Positions 17,001 through 24,561 of a DNA stretch of 64,000 nucleotides are shown piece after piece. The notes under the pieces were generated by a model that was given only the letters and a program-made list of their open reading frames with translations, was not told the origin of the DNA and did no database searches. This DNA is from JARRNE01 sp963824085 (GTDB lineage: Bacteria > Pseudomonadota > Gammaproteobacteria > Chromatiales > Chromatiaceae), in the NCBI GenBank assembly GCA_963824085.1, contig CAWGNT010000015.1, forward strand, positions 310,001-374,000, read 5' to 3'. Position numbers and translations under genes: made by a program. Each line of letters opens with the position of its first letter. Position 1 is the first letter of the stretch.

Positions 17001-17584
17001 TGCCGCTCAAGCGCAGAGAGTCTACTCAGCGCGGCGTTGACCGACGGTTTTGATGCCCGTGGCGCGAACAGAGACTGTGCTTCCTGATCGAGACTCTCCA
17101 GCAAAGCATGAACGGCAGTGCTGCCAAGCCCCGTCCCGAACAGCGCCTCGGCCTCCCGCCCGCGCTCGACCAACAGGGCCTGGCCACCGCTTACCAACGC
17201 CTCGTGGTCGATGCCGAAAAGCCGTTCGAATAGCGGCTCTCCAACGCCTCCGAGGAGCCGTAAGAGCCTATCCTCCGGAATCGGATCCCCGTTCGCGTCG
17301 AGCAAGGTGTCCTTTCGTCCCTTGCGTCGGTAACAGTGAAGCGCTGTCCCATCCTTGCTGCGGAACAAGCCGCCAACTCTCAAATCCGTCTTGCCATGTC
17401 GGAAGTCATCCTGGGTCCGCTCCGGCACCCCGTAAAGGAGCGACCGCAAGGCACGCAGCGCCGAGCTCTTGCCCGCTTCGTTCGGCCCGAAGACCACGTG
17501 CAGCCCTTCGCGGCCCGCGCTGAGGTCCAGGTGGCGGTCCGTGAACGGACCATAGGCGAGGAGATGGAGGTCAAGCAGCTTCAC
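14066..17584 (-). CDS. YhaN-like SMC/Rad50-type ATPase
   Basis: This 1172-residue protein begins with an ABC-type N-terminal half (LLAYGPFTDRHLDL and Walker A FGPNEAGKSSALRALRSLLY). Long charged coiled-coil regions run between about residues 190 and 1000. It ends with the signature region MSTGTRDQLYLALRLA and Walker B PFIVDDILIQFDDDR. The closest family is YhaN (AAA_27). It overlaps the end of the YhaO-like phosphoesterase gene by four bases, so the two should form an SbcCD/Mre11-Rad50-like nuclease acting on DNA ends. The role of YhaON is not settled; here, beside restriction and toxin-antitoxin genes, a defence role is plausible. Confidence 0.85.
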   Translation of the reverse strand: MKLLDLHLLAYGPFTDRHLDLSAGREGLHVVFGPNEAGKSSALRALRSLLYGVPERTQDDFRHGKTDLRVGGLFRSKDGTALHCYRRKGRKDTLLDANGDPIPEDRLLRLLGGVGEPLFERLFGIDHEALVSGGQALLVERGREAEALFGTGLGSTAVHALLESLDQEAQSLFAPRASKPSVNAALSRLSALERQQRDVSLSARHWDEARAAVDEAAARLTETDARLAAEEKRRSTLERIRRSLPALARRDHIREQLADLGDVAVLEYDFGQRREEALSKRRLAAEGRSKARARLEGLRQDAAGLEVSEELLTEADAIDALRDRLGGYRKAARDKPALVARRATLVEQGRQRFAEIRPDLSLEDVENLRPLLALRRRATELGGRQEALQSAVKKAREGREGTAGKLAKKRDELNRLPPPVFYEALQQAVDEARRAGDLDSSIAEAHAELGRHEDACQRDLESLGLWTRPLSELMRAPLPSGETLQRFAEEFGAVEEEKRRLEDSISEASKEQRQTEEGLLALRLVGEIPTETELQSARERRDQGWQLLRRQWIDGEDVAADSASYTDGQPLPDVFEAEVAGADEIADRLRRESQRVHEQAAAQARLEACRQRNADAEVALQTVAEKRSAHERSWKDAWKATGISPLPPREMSAWLAKASLLRDKAGRSDELRGKADALQRNRETQRRNLCGALAACGQTQPEAVEQCELRLLLDHAESCLDSLEQTARRRTALEETVAELEDSQRQLEGEVARAEEELASWSSDWTGLMQELGRGQKASPGEVSDYLQAISDVLKLVDEAKELRLRIDGIDHEAQDFERDVSALMARLAPDLAGRPVGEAILQLDSRLNTQREAKTRLDELQKQAQQAEGEIRDADAVIRAAEEVLGELCRQAGCQSADELEAVERRFLAHTDLSKQLRAVETELVEGGDGLSIEALQSEAAEVDRDSVLAELTALIERIEQELRPARERQLEQKLGAERHFQSMAGTDEASALAEQAQQTLSELRGHAEHYVRLRLAARVLRDEIERFRRKHRDPILSRAGAYFRKLTCGSLTTIESDFDESDQPVLVGLRSTGERLRVEAMSTGTRDQLYLALRLATLDHYLESAEPLPFIVDDILIQFDDDRSRATLDALADFSAKTQVILFTHHDRVVQEATELKDRTSQVFVHELAG

Positions 17585-18849
17585 TCGGCGCGCCCCTCGC
17601 GCAAGAGCCGCTCCAGCAGGAGGGCCTTAACGTCCTCCAGGCACTCCCGGACGTATTCCGGACGCGACGGATCGAACGCATCCAGACCGGAGCGCAGTTC
17701 GACGGGGAGCTTGGCGCTCAGATCCCCAAACTCCCCCGCGAGGATCGAGAGGCGACCCGGATCCAGGTCCAGATCCCGGATGGATCGCAGCAGCCCGCCG
17801 AAGGCGTCGTCACGGGCGATCGCTGCTTCTTCCGACTCCGCCCGGCGCGTATCGAACACTACCTTCTCAATCCAAAGGTCCCCCGACCCGATGATTCCCG
17901 CAAGGGATCGGCATTCGTTGGTGACCTGCTCTCGGGCTGCCCGGAGCCTGCCGTGGACCGGACAGGCGCCGTCAAGGCGCAAACGCACCGCCGCCAGCCT
18001 GCCCTCGGCCTCACCGACCGTGCCGGTAAGTGCGTGCCCCACCCGGTCATACACCTCGTCCAGGGTCTTCGCATCGGCGACGTCCACCGAGCAGAACGAC
18101 CATCGCACAACGTCCAGGGAGCGGTGCTCCACCGAGTCCACCCCGCCCGCCTCGACGGTAACCAGCGAGCAACCTTTGGGGCCGGTCTCCCGCGCGTGAC
18201 GCCCTTGCGTATTTCCCGGGAAGACGACCCAGGGCTCCTCTGCGACGACCTCCCGCTTGTGGACGTGGCCGAGCGCCCAGTACTGGAAGCCGTGGGAGCG
18301 CAGGCCGTCCAGTGAGCAGGGGGCGTAGACCTCATGGCCGGGTCGGCCATCCAACGAGGTATGCAGAAGGCCGATGTTGAACAGACCAGGAACTGCCAGG
18401 GCGTATCGGCGCGTGAGATCCTCCGTCACCGCGCGGCTGGCAAATCCCTGACCGTGAATAGCGACGCCAAGCCCTTCCAACACGACGGTCTCTGGAGCCC
18501 GGGTCGCGAAGACGTGGACATTCTGCGGCGGTCTGAGCGTCTTGGTGATCTGACTTGCGGCGTCATGATTTCCTGCCACGACGAACACGCCGACTCCCGC
18601 ATCCTGCAGCCGGGCCATCTGCCGCGTGAAGTACAGGCCGGTGTTGTAGTCCCTCCAGTCGCCGTCATACAGGTCACCGGCAAGCAAGACGAACTGGACC
18701 TCCTCGTCCATCGCCAGCTGGATCAGGTTCTCGAATGCCCGGCGCGTTGCGCCGCGGATCTCTTCCACCGGCGCACCTTCGTAACGCTCTAGACCACGAA
18801 GGGGACTATCGAGGTGAATGTCTGCTGCGTGAATGAATTTCACGACCAC
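17581..18849 (-). CDS. YhaO-like metallophosphoesterase (SbcD/Mre11 type)
   Basis: 422 residues with all calcineurin-like nuclease motifs: FIHAADIHLDSPLRG (DxH), LLAGDLYDGDW (GD), VVAGNHDAA (GNHD), IGLLHTSLDG and YWALGHVHKRE (GHxH). These residues bind two metal ions. The C-terminal part (from about residue 270) is the family-specific capping region. It is first in a two-gene operon with the YhaN-like ATPase. Expected activity is metal-dependent DNA exo/endonuclease controlled by the ATPase. Confidence 0.87.
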   Translation of the reverse strand: MVVKFIHAADIHLDSPLRGLERYEGAPVEEIRGATRRAFENLIQLAMDEEVQFVLLAGDLYDGDWRDYNTGLYFTRQMARLQDAGVGVFVVAGNHDAASQITKTLRPPQNVHVFATRAPETVVLEGLGVAIHGQGFASRAVTEDLTRRYALAVPGLFNIGLLHTSLDGRPGHEVYAPCSLDGLRSHGFQYWALGHVHKREVVAEEPWVVFPGNTQGRHARETGPKGCSLVTVEAGGVDSVEHRSLDVVRWSFCSVDVADAKTLDEVYDRVGHALTGTVGEAEGRLAAVRLRLDGACPVHGRLRAAREQVTNECRSLAGIIGSGDLWIEKVVFDTRRAESEEAAIARDDAFGGLLRSIRDLDLDPGRLSILAGEFGDLSAKLPVELRSGLDAFDPSRPEYVRECLEDVKALLLERLLREGRAE

Positions 18850-19036
18850 CCGCCCGTTGTTATTAGTCGTTCACCGCTGGCGACGCCAACAGCGCCGGCG
18901 CTTCGCTCGCACCGCAGGCCCTTGGCCCGCCCTTGCGGCTGCTTAGCGCCGCATTGTAGCCGGCAGCGGAGTGGCCCCCGCTCGGATCTGCCGCTGCCCA
19001 GCATTATGTTACGCGCGTTACGCGCACAAGAGATCC

Positions 19037-19172
19037 TTATCGAGCAGTGCCTGACCCCATCGTGTGCACGCTGATGCAGCGCACCGGATCCGCGGCCAAA
19101 GCAATCGTCAAGTGATCGGCCTCGGGCTCTCCGAGCAGAGTTGCTATCGAGGCCGAGCTGTCGACCACCACA
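19037..19172 (-). pseudogene. VapC-type PIN toxin 5' remnant
   Basis: From a GTG at 19172 the frame reads VVVDSSASIATLLGEPEADH and then ALAADPVRCIS, the start of a VapC PIN domain with its first Asp. It ends after MGSGTAR. The rest of the toxin is missing. Confidence 0.6.
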
Positions 19173-19530
19173 GATCGTACTGGCGGAATCCGGCAGATCC
19201 GGCGCGGATTATTCTGAGAAAATCGGGCGGAATAATGTGAGCGGCAACAACCAAAAAGCCTAACAGCGGGTAACATACTGGTCCGGTCGCAGGTTTTGGT
19301 CCTTCTCTTCGCCGCCGCATTGAGCCGCGGGTGCAGGGTGGGCAAAAGGTCCCTCCCCGCGATGGCGGGGACGAAGCGTGCCCAGCAGCACGCACGCCCA
19401 CGTCGACCGGAGGAACGACCGAGGCCGACGGCACGCACTGAGCGTTCTCGGTGTCCAACACCTGGGTTACCGCATTGGGAGCAGCCCCGACCATTATGCC
19501 CCGCCAGCATCCGGCGGGAGAGATCGACAT
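19173..19530. other. Intergenic region, nothing recognised
   Basis: About 360 bp between the vapC remnant and hicB. An AT-rich patch near 19205-19240 (GGATTATTCTGAGAAAATC) could belong to a promoter. No gene or known repeat was recognised. Confidence 0.35.
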
Positions 19531-19734
19531 ATGAAGCTCAAAGTCATCGTTCATGAGGCAGAAGAAGGCGGGTATTGGGCCGAAGTGCCTGCGATCCCCG
19601 GATGCGCCACCCAGGGCGAGACGTTCGAAGAGCTACTCGCGAATCTCTACGAGGCGGTCGAAGGTTGTCTCTCGGTAGACTTGCAAGAGACTCCCAGATC
19701 CGCCACCGACCGTGTTCTTGAGATTGCGGTGTGA
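19531..19734 (+). CDS. hicB: HicB-family antitoxin (intact pair)
   Basis: A 67-residue protein starting at ATG 19531: KLKVIVHEAEEGGYWAEVP, IPGCATQGETFEELLANLYE, AVEGCLS. This is the HicB/UPF0150 pattern. The stop overlaps the hicA start (GTGA). HicB neutralises HicA and in larger forms represses the operon; this small form lacks an obvious DNA-binding domain. Confidence 0.85.
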   Translation: MKLKVIVHEAEEGGYWAEVPAIPGCATQGETFEELLANLYEAVEGCLSVDLQETPRSATDRVLEIAV

Positions 19735-19937
19735 ACGCGATCAGCGGCAGGGACTTTTGCCGCTTACTGGAAGCCCACGGTTGGATCTTGAAGCGAATCG
19801 CAGGCAGTCATCACATCTACAAGAAAGCGGGTAGTCCGGTGCGCATCTCCGTCCCGGTGCACGGCGCGACGACGCTCAAGCTTGGCCTTCAGCGCCACCT
19901 TATGAAGCTCGCGGGAATCGAGGAATCCGATCTGTAG
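19731..19937 (+). CDS. hicA: HicA-family mRNA interferase toxin
   Basis: 68 residues from GTG at 19731: SGRDFCRLLEAHGWILKRIA, then GSHHIYKKAG with the catalytic His, and ending TTLKLGLQRHLMKLAGI. HicA cuts mRNA and tmRNA when freed from HicB. The pair is intact, unlike the hicBA genes at 13193-13584. An IS4 element lies 150 bp downstream. Confidence 0.88.
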   Translation: MNAISGRDFCRLLEAHGWILKRIAGSHHIYKKAGSPVRISVPVHGATTLKLGLQRHLMKLAGIEESDL

Positions 19938-20084
19938 ACCGCCGCTAGCCTGGACGCGGTGCTGCCCGGCAGCCTCCAAGACCCCGATCCTCGCGGCACA
20001 GCGACCGCTGCTCGACGCTCTCGCGAACGGGCTTGATGCGCACGCACGAGGTCTGTCCACCTTAGGTGGTAATTCGTGGTCTGT

Positions 20085-21444
20085 CCCTGAGATATCCCCA
20101 GAATATATTCAATTATATAATAGTATGTTGCGGCGCATTTTTCGCACAAGGATTGAGAATACATGGGGGGATGTGGTCCACTGGGGGCGACAAAACCTTC
20201 GGAGGACCCCCCCATGCATGCGCTGACGATTCTACACCGCTGCCTCGGCCCGCTGCTCACCGGCATCCACGCGCGGCGACTGGCGGCGCTGCTGGAGGCG
20301 GTGGCGGCGACGGTGTGTGGCCCGAGACTGACGCTGACCGACATCGGCCGGCGCTTCGGCGGCGGGGCGAGCCTGCGCAACAAGATCAAGCGCGCGGATC
20401 GGCTGCTCGGCAACCGCCATCTACAGGGTCAGGCACGAACGATCTACGGCGCGCTGGCCCGCGGAGCTGCTGCGCGGGTCGCCGCGCCGCTGATCGTCAT
20501 CGACTGGTCGGATTTGAAGGCGGACCAGTCGCTGCATCTGCTGCGCGCCTCGTGCCGGTGGGCGGTCGCAGCCTGACGCTGTACGAGGAGGTCCACCCGC
20601 AAGGCAAGCTGGGCAATCGCCAAGTGCAGCACCGGTTCCTGCAGCGTCTGGCCCAGATGCTGCCGGCCTCGGCCGAGCCGATCATCGTCGCCGACTCCGG
20701 TTTCAAGGTGCCGTTCTTCCGCGAGGTCGAGCGGCTGGGTTGGCGTTGGGTCGGTCGGGTGCGCGGGCGCGACTACATCAAGCTCAAGCGCTGGAGGAGC
20801 TGCAAGCGCCTGTTCGCGGAGGCGACCACGACGCCGAGCTGCCTCGGCAGCGGGGAGTGGGTGCGCAGCAACCCGCTGCGCGCGATCTTCGTGCTGGTGC
20901 GCCTGCCCAAGCAGGGACGCCAGGCCAAGACCGCCGCCGGCAAGCGGGCGCGCTCAAAGAAGAGCCAGCAGGCCGCGCGCTCTGCCCGCGAGCCTTGGTT
21001 GCTGGTGGCCTCCACGCGCTTTGCCGACTGGCCGGCGAAGCGCCTGGTGCGGGTCTATCGCCAGCGGATGCAAATTGAGCTCAGCTTTCGCGACATGAAG
21101 AGCGAGCACTTCGGCGAGGGCCTTGAGCGCAGCGCCTCCAGCGGTACCGGTCGGTTCACCGTGCTGGTGCTGATCGCCTCGCTGGCGGCAATCCTGCTCT
21201 GGCTGATCGGGACGGCAGCGGAGCGCACGGGGCTGCACGAGCGGCTGCGTCCGGGCAGCGGCAAACGCCGCGCCTACTCGCGCCTGTTCCTGGCTCGGCT
21301 GTTGCTGACGGTGGAGCACTGCAAAGCGGCCGCGGTGGACCTGGCCGATGCCATCGGACCACTGGACCAATGGGTGGCGAGTGATCACGCCGCCCTGCTC
21401 GCCGACTGACTCCGGGCGGCCGGATTTGTGGGGATATCTCAGGG
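20085..21444 (+). mobile_element. IS4-family insertion sequence
   Basis: A 1360-bp element bounded by perfect 16-bp inverted ends, CCCTGAGATATCCCCA at 20085-20100 and its complement at 21429-21444. The flanks carry TCTGT on both sides (20080-20084 and 21445-21449), consistent with a 5-bp target duplication. Immediately to the right is a further similar end (TCTGTCCCGGATATCCCC), perhaps a remnant of an earlier copy. Confidence 0.85.
20214..21409 (+). pseudogene. IS4-family transposase, one frameshift
   Basis: Starts at ATG 20214 after GGAGG. The first frame (MHALTILHRCLGPLL, then APLIVIDWSDLKADQSLHLL with the first DDE Asp) breaks near 20552 by a missing base. The second frame continues VPVGGRSLTLYEEVHP, IIVADSGFKVPFF (second Asp), WRWVGRVRGRDY, and MQIELSFRDMKSEHFGEGLE (the Y-R-E-like region). 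IS4 transposases move by cut-and-paste. The shift leaves the catalytic triad split, so the copy is probably inactive unless the shift is an error. Confidence 0.8.
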
Positions 21445-21487
21445 TCTGTCCCGGATATCCCCGCAGGGGTCTCGCCATGCGAGGCCG

Positions 21488-21745
21488 TTACACCCAACCG
21501 GCGCACGGGACAAGACCTGACCCCTGGACCCTCGCTCGCGGATCCACTGGGCGGACCTGTTCGGCCGACAGGGTCAGCATGGCCAACGTTTGCCCGCCTA
21601 GCGCCATGAGCTCGACCTCATAGGCGCCACCATTTGCGCGAACCATCACGACCGTGCCGACGCCACCCGCCCGGAGCCCCACCCTGTCGCCCACGCAAAC
21701 AGATCAGACACTTCGGATTCTCCTGCTGCGGCCGTCCGGGCAACC
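21488..21745 (-). pseudogene. DUF6883-DUF4926 module, deletion-fused relic
   Basis: The DUF4926 core (GGVGTVVMVRANGGAYEVEL, GGQTLAMLTLSAEQVRPVD) is joined to sequence that on the right matches the end of the DUF6883 gene at about 3540-3600 (shared ACACTTCGGATTCTCCTGCT). The tail of DUF6883 and the first 17 or so codons of DUF4926 are missing between. An internal deletion therefore fused the two genes. A 68-residue frame from 21694 is open but lacks the normal N-terminus. Confidence 0.65.
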
Positions 21746-21985
21746 GCGAAGTGCCTCCCTCTGTCGACGATTGAGAATGCGCGACCGTCCCCCGTGAGGG
21801 CGTTCGGCCCGCTGCTGCTGTCCTCTGATCTCCGGCGAAACGCGAAGACTGCCCTCGAACGCTCTCGTGATCGGTTGATGCATCAGCTCCTCGCGGTTGG
21901 CTCGCGGCTCACACCGCTTCCAAGATGCAATGCGGGTTACACTTGCCCAGCGCGATGGCGTCGATAACCCTTAAGGAGAACCCCG

Positions 21986-22426
21986 ATGAACATACCCGCA
22001 ATTTCCGAGCAGCTGCTGCGTGCCAAGAAGCAAAAGGGTCTGAGCTTCGCCGACCTGGAGAAGGTCCTCGGCCGCGACGAGGTCTGGATCGCGGCACTCT
22101 TCTACCGCCAGGCGAGCGCGTCCGAGGAGGAGGCTGCGAAGCTGGTAGCCGCGCTCGATCTCGGCCCCGAGGTCGCCGCGGAGCTCACCGAATGTCCGCT
22201 CAAGGGTCTGGGGCCGACCGTGCCGACCGACCCGCTGATCTATCGCTTCTACGAGATCATGCAGGTCTACGGGATGCCGCTGAAGTCGGTGATCCACGAG
22301 AAGTTCGGTGACGGGATCATGAGCGCCATCGACTTCAACATGGATGTGGAGCGCGAGGCGGACCCGAAGGGGGATCGCGTGCGGATCACGATGTCCGGGA
22401 AGTTTCTGCCGTACAAGAAGTGGTAG
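21986..22426 (+). CDS. cynS: Cyanate hydratase (cyanase)
   Basis: The complete 146-residue enzyme (usual length about 150) has an N-terminal helix-turn-helix-like domain (QLLRAKKQKGLSFADLEKVL) and a C-terminal catalytic domain. Active-site residues are visible: Arg and Glu in LIYRFYEIMQVYG, and Ser in GIMSAIDFNMDVER. It converts cyanate and bicarbonate to ammonia and carbon dioxide, allowing cyanate detoxification and nitrogen use. A strong AAGGAG precedes the start. No cyanate transporter or cynR is adjacent. Confidence 0.95.
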   Translation: MNIPAISEQLLRAKKQKGLSFADLEKVLGRDEVWIAALFYRQASASEEEAAKLVAALDLGPEVAAELTECPLKGLGPTVPTDPLIYRFYEIMQVYGMPLKSVIHEKFGDGIMSAIDFNMDVEREADPKGDRVRITMSGKFLPYKKW

Positions 22427-22793
22427 GCCGCGCCGTCGCGGGGCTCCGACCTCCGGTAAGGGATGGCGCAACAATAACCGGTACCCATTGGTCGGGTTTT
22501 CTTCCCTCACCCCAAGCCGTTAAAGGATGTCGCAATAGGACCGGAACGATCCCGCCGGTCTCGGTGAGTAGAACACTGGCATTGGATATTGGGAAATATC
22601 CGTGGCTTAGAACCCCCTCACCCTGTCCCTCCGCCGGGGTCGATGGGGCTTTTACGACAGCCTTCGCTGGGGCGAGTCGCTTCACGGGGCAATGTTTGAG
22701 GTGGTTGGTGGGACCGCTGTGCTTGTCCCACCCTGCAGGCTGAGCCGGTTACTATTGCATGTGTTTCTAAGGACGACAGGCGGGAGGCCAGCG
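22427..22793. other. Intergenic region with imperfect direct repeats
   Basis: No gene is recognised. Two imperfect direct copies, AAGGGATGGCGCAACAATA and AAAGGATGTCGCAATAGGA, each followed by an ACCGG-type stretch, lie at about 22457 and 22523. They suggest a dispersed repeat. Confidence 0.4.
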
Positions 22794-23000
22794 GTGGGCA
22801 GCGAGGCGTCGATACTGTGGGGGCTGCTGTTTGGTGCGATTGGACTCGGGTTCTTCGTGTACGGAAAGAAGCAAAGGGCCATAGTCCCCCTATCCTGCGG
22901 GATTGGGCTCATGATCTTTCCCTTCTTCGTGACTAACGCGTTCCTCCTCGTGGCCTTCGGCGTGGTCCTCACGGCGATCCCGTATTTTGTGAGGCTTTAG
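22794..23000 (+). CDS. Small membrane protein
   Basis: A GTG at 22794 gives 68 residues, nearly all membrane-embedded: ILWGLLFGAIGLGFFVYGKK, then IVPLSCGIGLMIFPFFV, then AFLLVAFGVVLTAIPYFV. The pattern (GAIGLGFF.YG..Q, then G..LM.FP.FV) is a small conserved gammaproteobacterial family I have seen but for which I know no function. An upstream ATG at 22692 is possible, but the added residues do not fit the family. Confidence 0.6.
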   Translation: MGSEASILWGLLFGAIGLGFFVYGKKQRAIVPLSCGIGLMIFPFFVTNAFLLVAFGVVLTAIPYFVRL

Positions 23001-23352
23001 CCAATCCCGCGGTGCGCGACCAAGCTCGTATTCCGCCAAATGCGAACCGTGTGGCGGAGCAGCCATACGGCGCACTACGCTACGCTATTGCGCCCTACCG
23101 TGAGGGTTCGCCCGGCTGAGCTTCAGGCAACTGTGGGCGATGCGATTTGTAGGGCGGAATAGCTTGCCCCCGGGCGGATACGCGACATCTTTTCGAACCA
23201 TCACATCGCTTGCCTGGGTGCGGGGCGAGCGTATTCCGCCGAATGGGTCCGTGTCGTGAGGCATACGTGCTGAGAACGCCGATTCGCGGGTTCTTGGCGA
23301 GTTTGGGCTTCGATTTCGAGCGGCAAGCAAACATCCGGCGCAATACGCTGCG
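23001..23352. other. Intergenic repeat-rich stretch
   Basis: This gap after the small membrane protein holds two copies of the REP-like hairpin and intervening sequence without a recognisable gene. Confidence 0.5.
23069..23094. repeat. Palindromic intergenic repeat (REP-like), copy c
   Basis: GGCGCA at the left pairs with TGCGCC at the right around CTACGCTACGCTAT; CTACC follows. Same design as at 2723 with C/G in place of T/A. Confidence 0.7.
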
Positions 23353-23362
23353 CTATCGCGCC
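23337..23362. repeat. Palindromic repeat overlapping the jetD stop, copy d
   Basis: GGCGC and GCGCC arms around AATACGCTGCGCTATC. The TAG stop of jetD at 23353-23355 and its last three or so codons fall in this repeat and its CCTACC flank, so the repeat has become the 3' end of the gene. Confidence 0.7.
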
Positions 23363-24561
23363 CTACCCTGGGGCAATCGGAGTGGTTCTTCCAGTTTGGC
23401 GAGGGCGGATTTGACCCAGTTGAAGCCGATCCGCTCTTGTTCGAGCCGCAGGTTGTTGCGGATGCGGTTATCGCGAAGGTCGTCGTAGAGGGCGCGCTCC
23501 TCCGCGGTGAGTCGCGGCAGGTCTCTGCAGGTCGGCTTTTCCTCGACGCCCCAGTGGGACTCGAACGCGAGCAGGGTGGCGCGGTCCATGAGAAACGACT
23601 CGACCTGCCCAAGCTGGCCCCGCAGCTGGTCGAGGATGGCGAAGCCGTGGGTGTCGATGTCGCCCCAGTAGTGGATGCGGCGGTCAGCCAGCCATCGGGT
23701 CCGGCCGAGGGTCTCGAAGCCGTACCCGGCGCCGAAGATGACCATGGTGTCTTTCAGTGGGGGCAGGGCGAGGAAGTTGATCTCGTTCTCGGTGATGAGG
23801 ACGCGAGGGACGCGGCACTCCAGCGCGGCGAAGCTCGGTGCGTCCAAGGTGATGTCGTGGATCTCGCTGCCCGGCAGAAGGGCATGGCGCGGGTCGAGGA
23901 TGCGGAATCGGATGCGCTCCGGCTTGTCGCGAAAGCCGTAGCGCCGCGCGAACTGGCTAACGCCGGAGGCAGTCTGATCGATCGACTCCGGCGGCAGGAC
24001 GCGGTCCAGGAGGTCGATCAGCACCCCGCGGTGGGCCTCGATGAGCTTGGTGTGGACGCCGGGGAGGTCCACCTGCCGCAGGTAGATGCCCGGGGAGGGG
24101 TTCGTCGCGAGCCAGGCGACGATGCCGAGCAGCCTGACCCACTCGTCGGCGAGCTGCAGCGCGCGCAGCGGACGCTGCGCGACCCACTCCAGCAGGCGCG
24201 GCTCGCGGGCCCGGGTCAGCTCCACCAGCTGGCGGAACTGGGCAACCTCTCTCTGCTTGCCGATGAGGGCGACCGCATCCTCGAGGGTATCGACCCAGAC
24301 CTCCTGGGGCAGCGCGTTGGCGCCCAGTACGCGGTGGCCGACCTCCCGCAGCTCCACCCGGCAGTGCCGGAGCCGGCGCAGCTCGCCGATCCAAGCGCGC
24401 GCCTCGTCGAAGCGGTCGAGCAGCTCGGCGGCCGTCGGGCGCCTGAGCACCAGGCGCCGGGGAAAGGGCGTTTCTCCGCTGACCAGCCCCGCGAGTATCT
24501 CCCCGCGGTCCCACAGCCGTTGCACCTGGGCGCGCAGTTCCGCCGGCGTGGACCAGCTCAT
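23353..24561 (-). CDS. jetD: Wadjet protein JetD (DUF3322/DUF2220, topoisomerase-like nuclease)
   Basis: 402 residues from an ATG at 24561 that overlaps the jetC stop (ATGA). The N-terminal part (ELRAQVQRLWDRGEIL, FPRRLVLRRPTAAEL) is DUF3322. The C-terminal part is DUF2220, the Toprim-like nuclease domain, with LITENEINFLALP, GAGYGFETL and the metal-binding HYWGDIDTHGFAIL. JetD cuts plasmid DNA held by the JetABC motor. The C-terminus (RLPQGRAR) is built from a repeat element, which may have replaced the native end; the catalytic motifs lie well before it. Confidence 0.9.
   Translation of the reverse strand: MSWSTPAELRAQVQRLWDRGEILAGLVSGETPFPRRLVLRRPTAAELLDRFDEARAWIGELRRLRHCRVELREVGHRVLGANALPQEVWVDTLEDAVALIGKQREVAQFRQLVELTRAREPRLLEWVAQRPLRALQLADEWVRLLGIVAWLATNPSPGIYLRQVDLPGVHTKLIEAHRGVLIDLLDRVLPPESIDQTASGVSQFARRYGFRDKPERIRFRILDPRHALLPGSEIHDITLDAPSFAALECRVPRVLITENEINFLALPPLKDTMVIFGAGYGFETLGRTRWLADRRIHYWGDIDTHGFAILDQLRGQLGQVESFLMDRATLLAFESHWGVEEKPTCRDLPRLTAEERALYDDLRDNRIRNNLRLEQERIGFNWVKSALAKLEEPLRLPQGRAR

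Noticed and set aside
18850..19036. Possible integron attachment-type site near the GTTATTAG and TTACGCGCGTTACGC text
   Set aside because: No integrase gene, no paired core sites and no attC-like fold could be made out.
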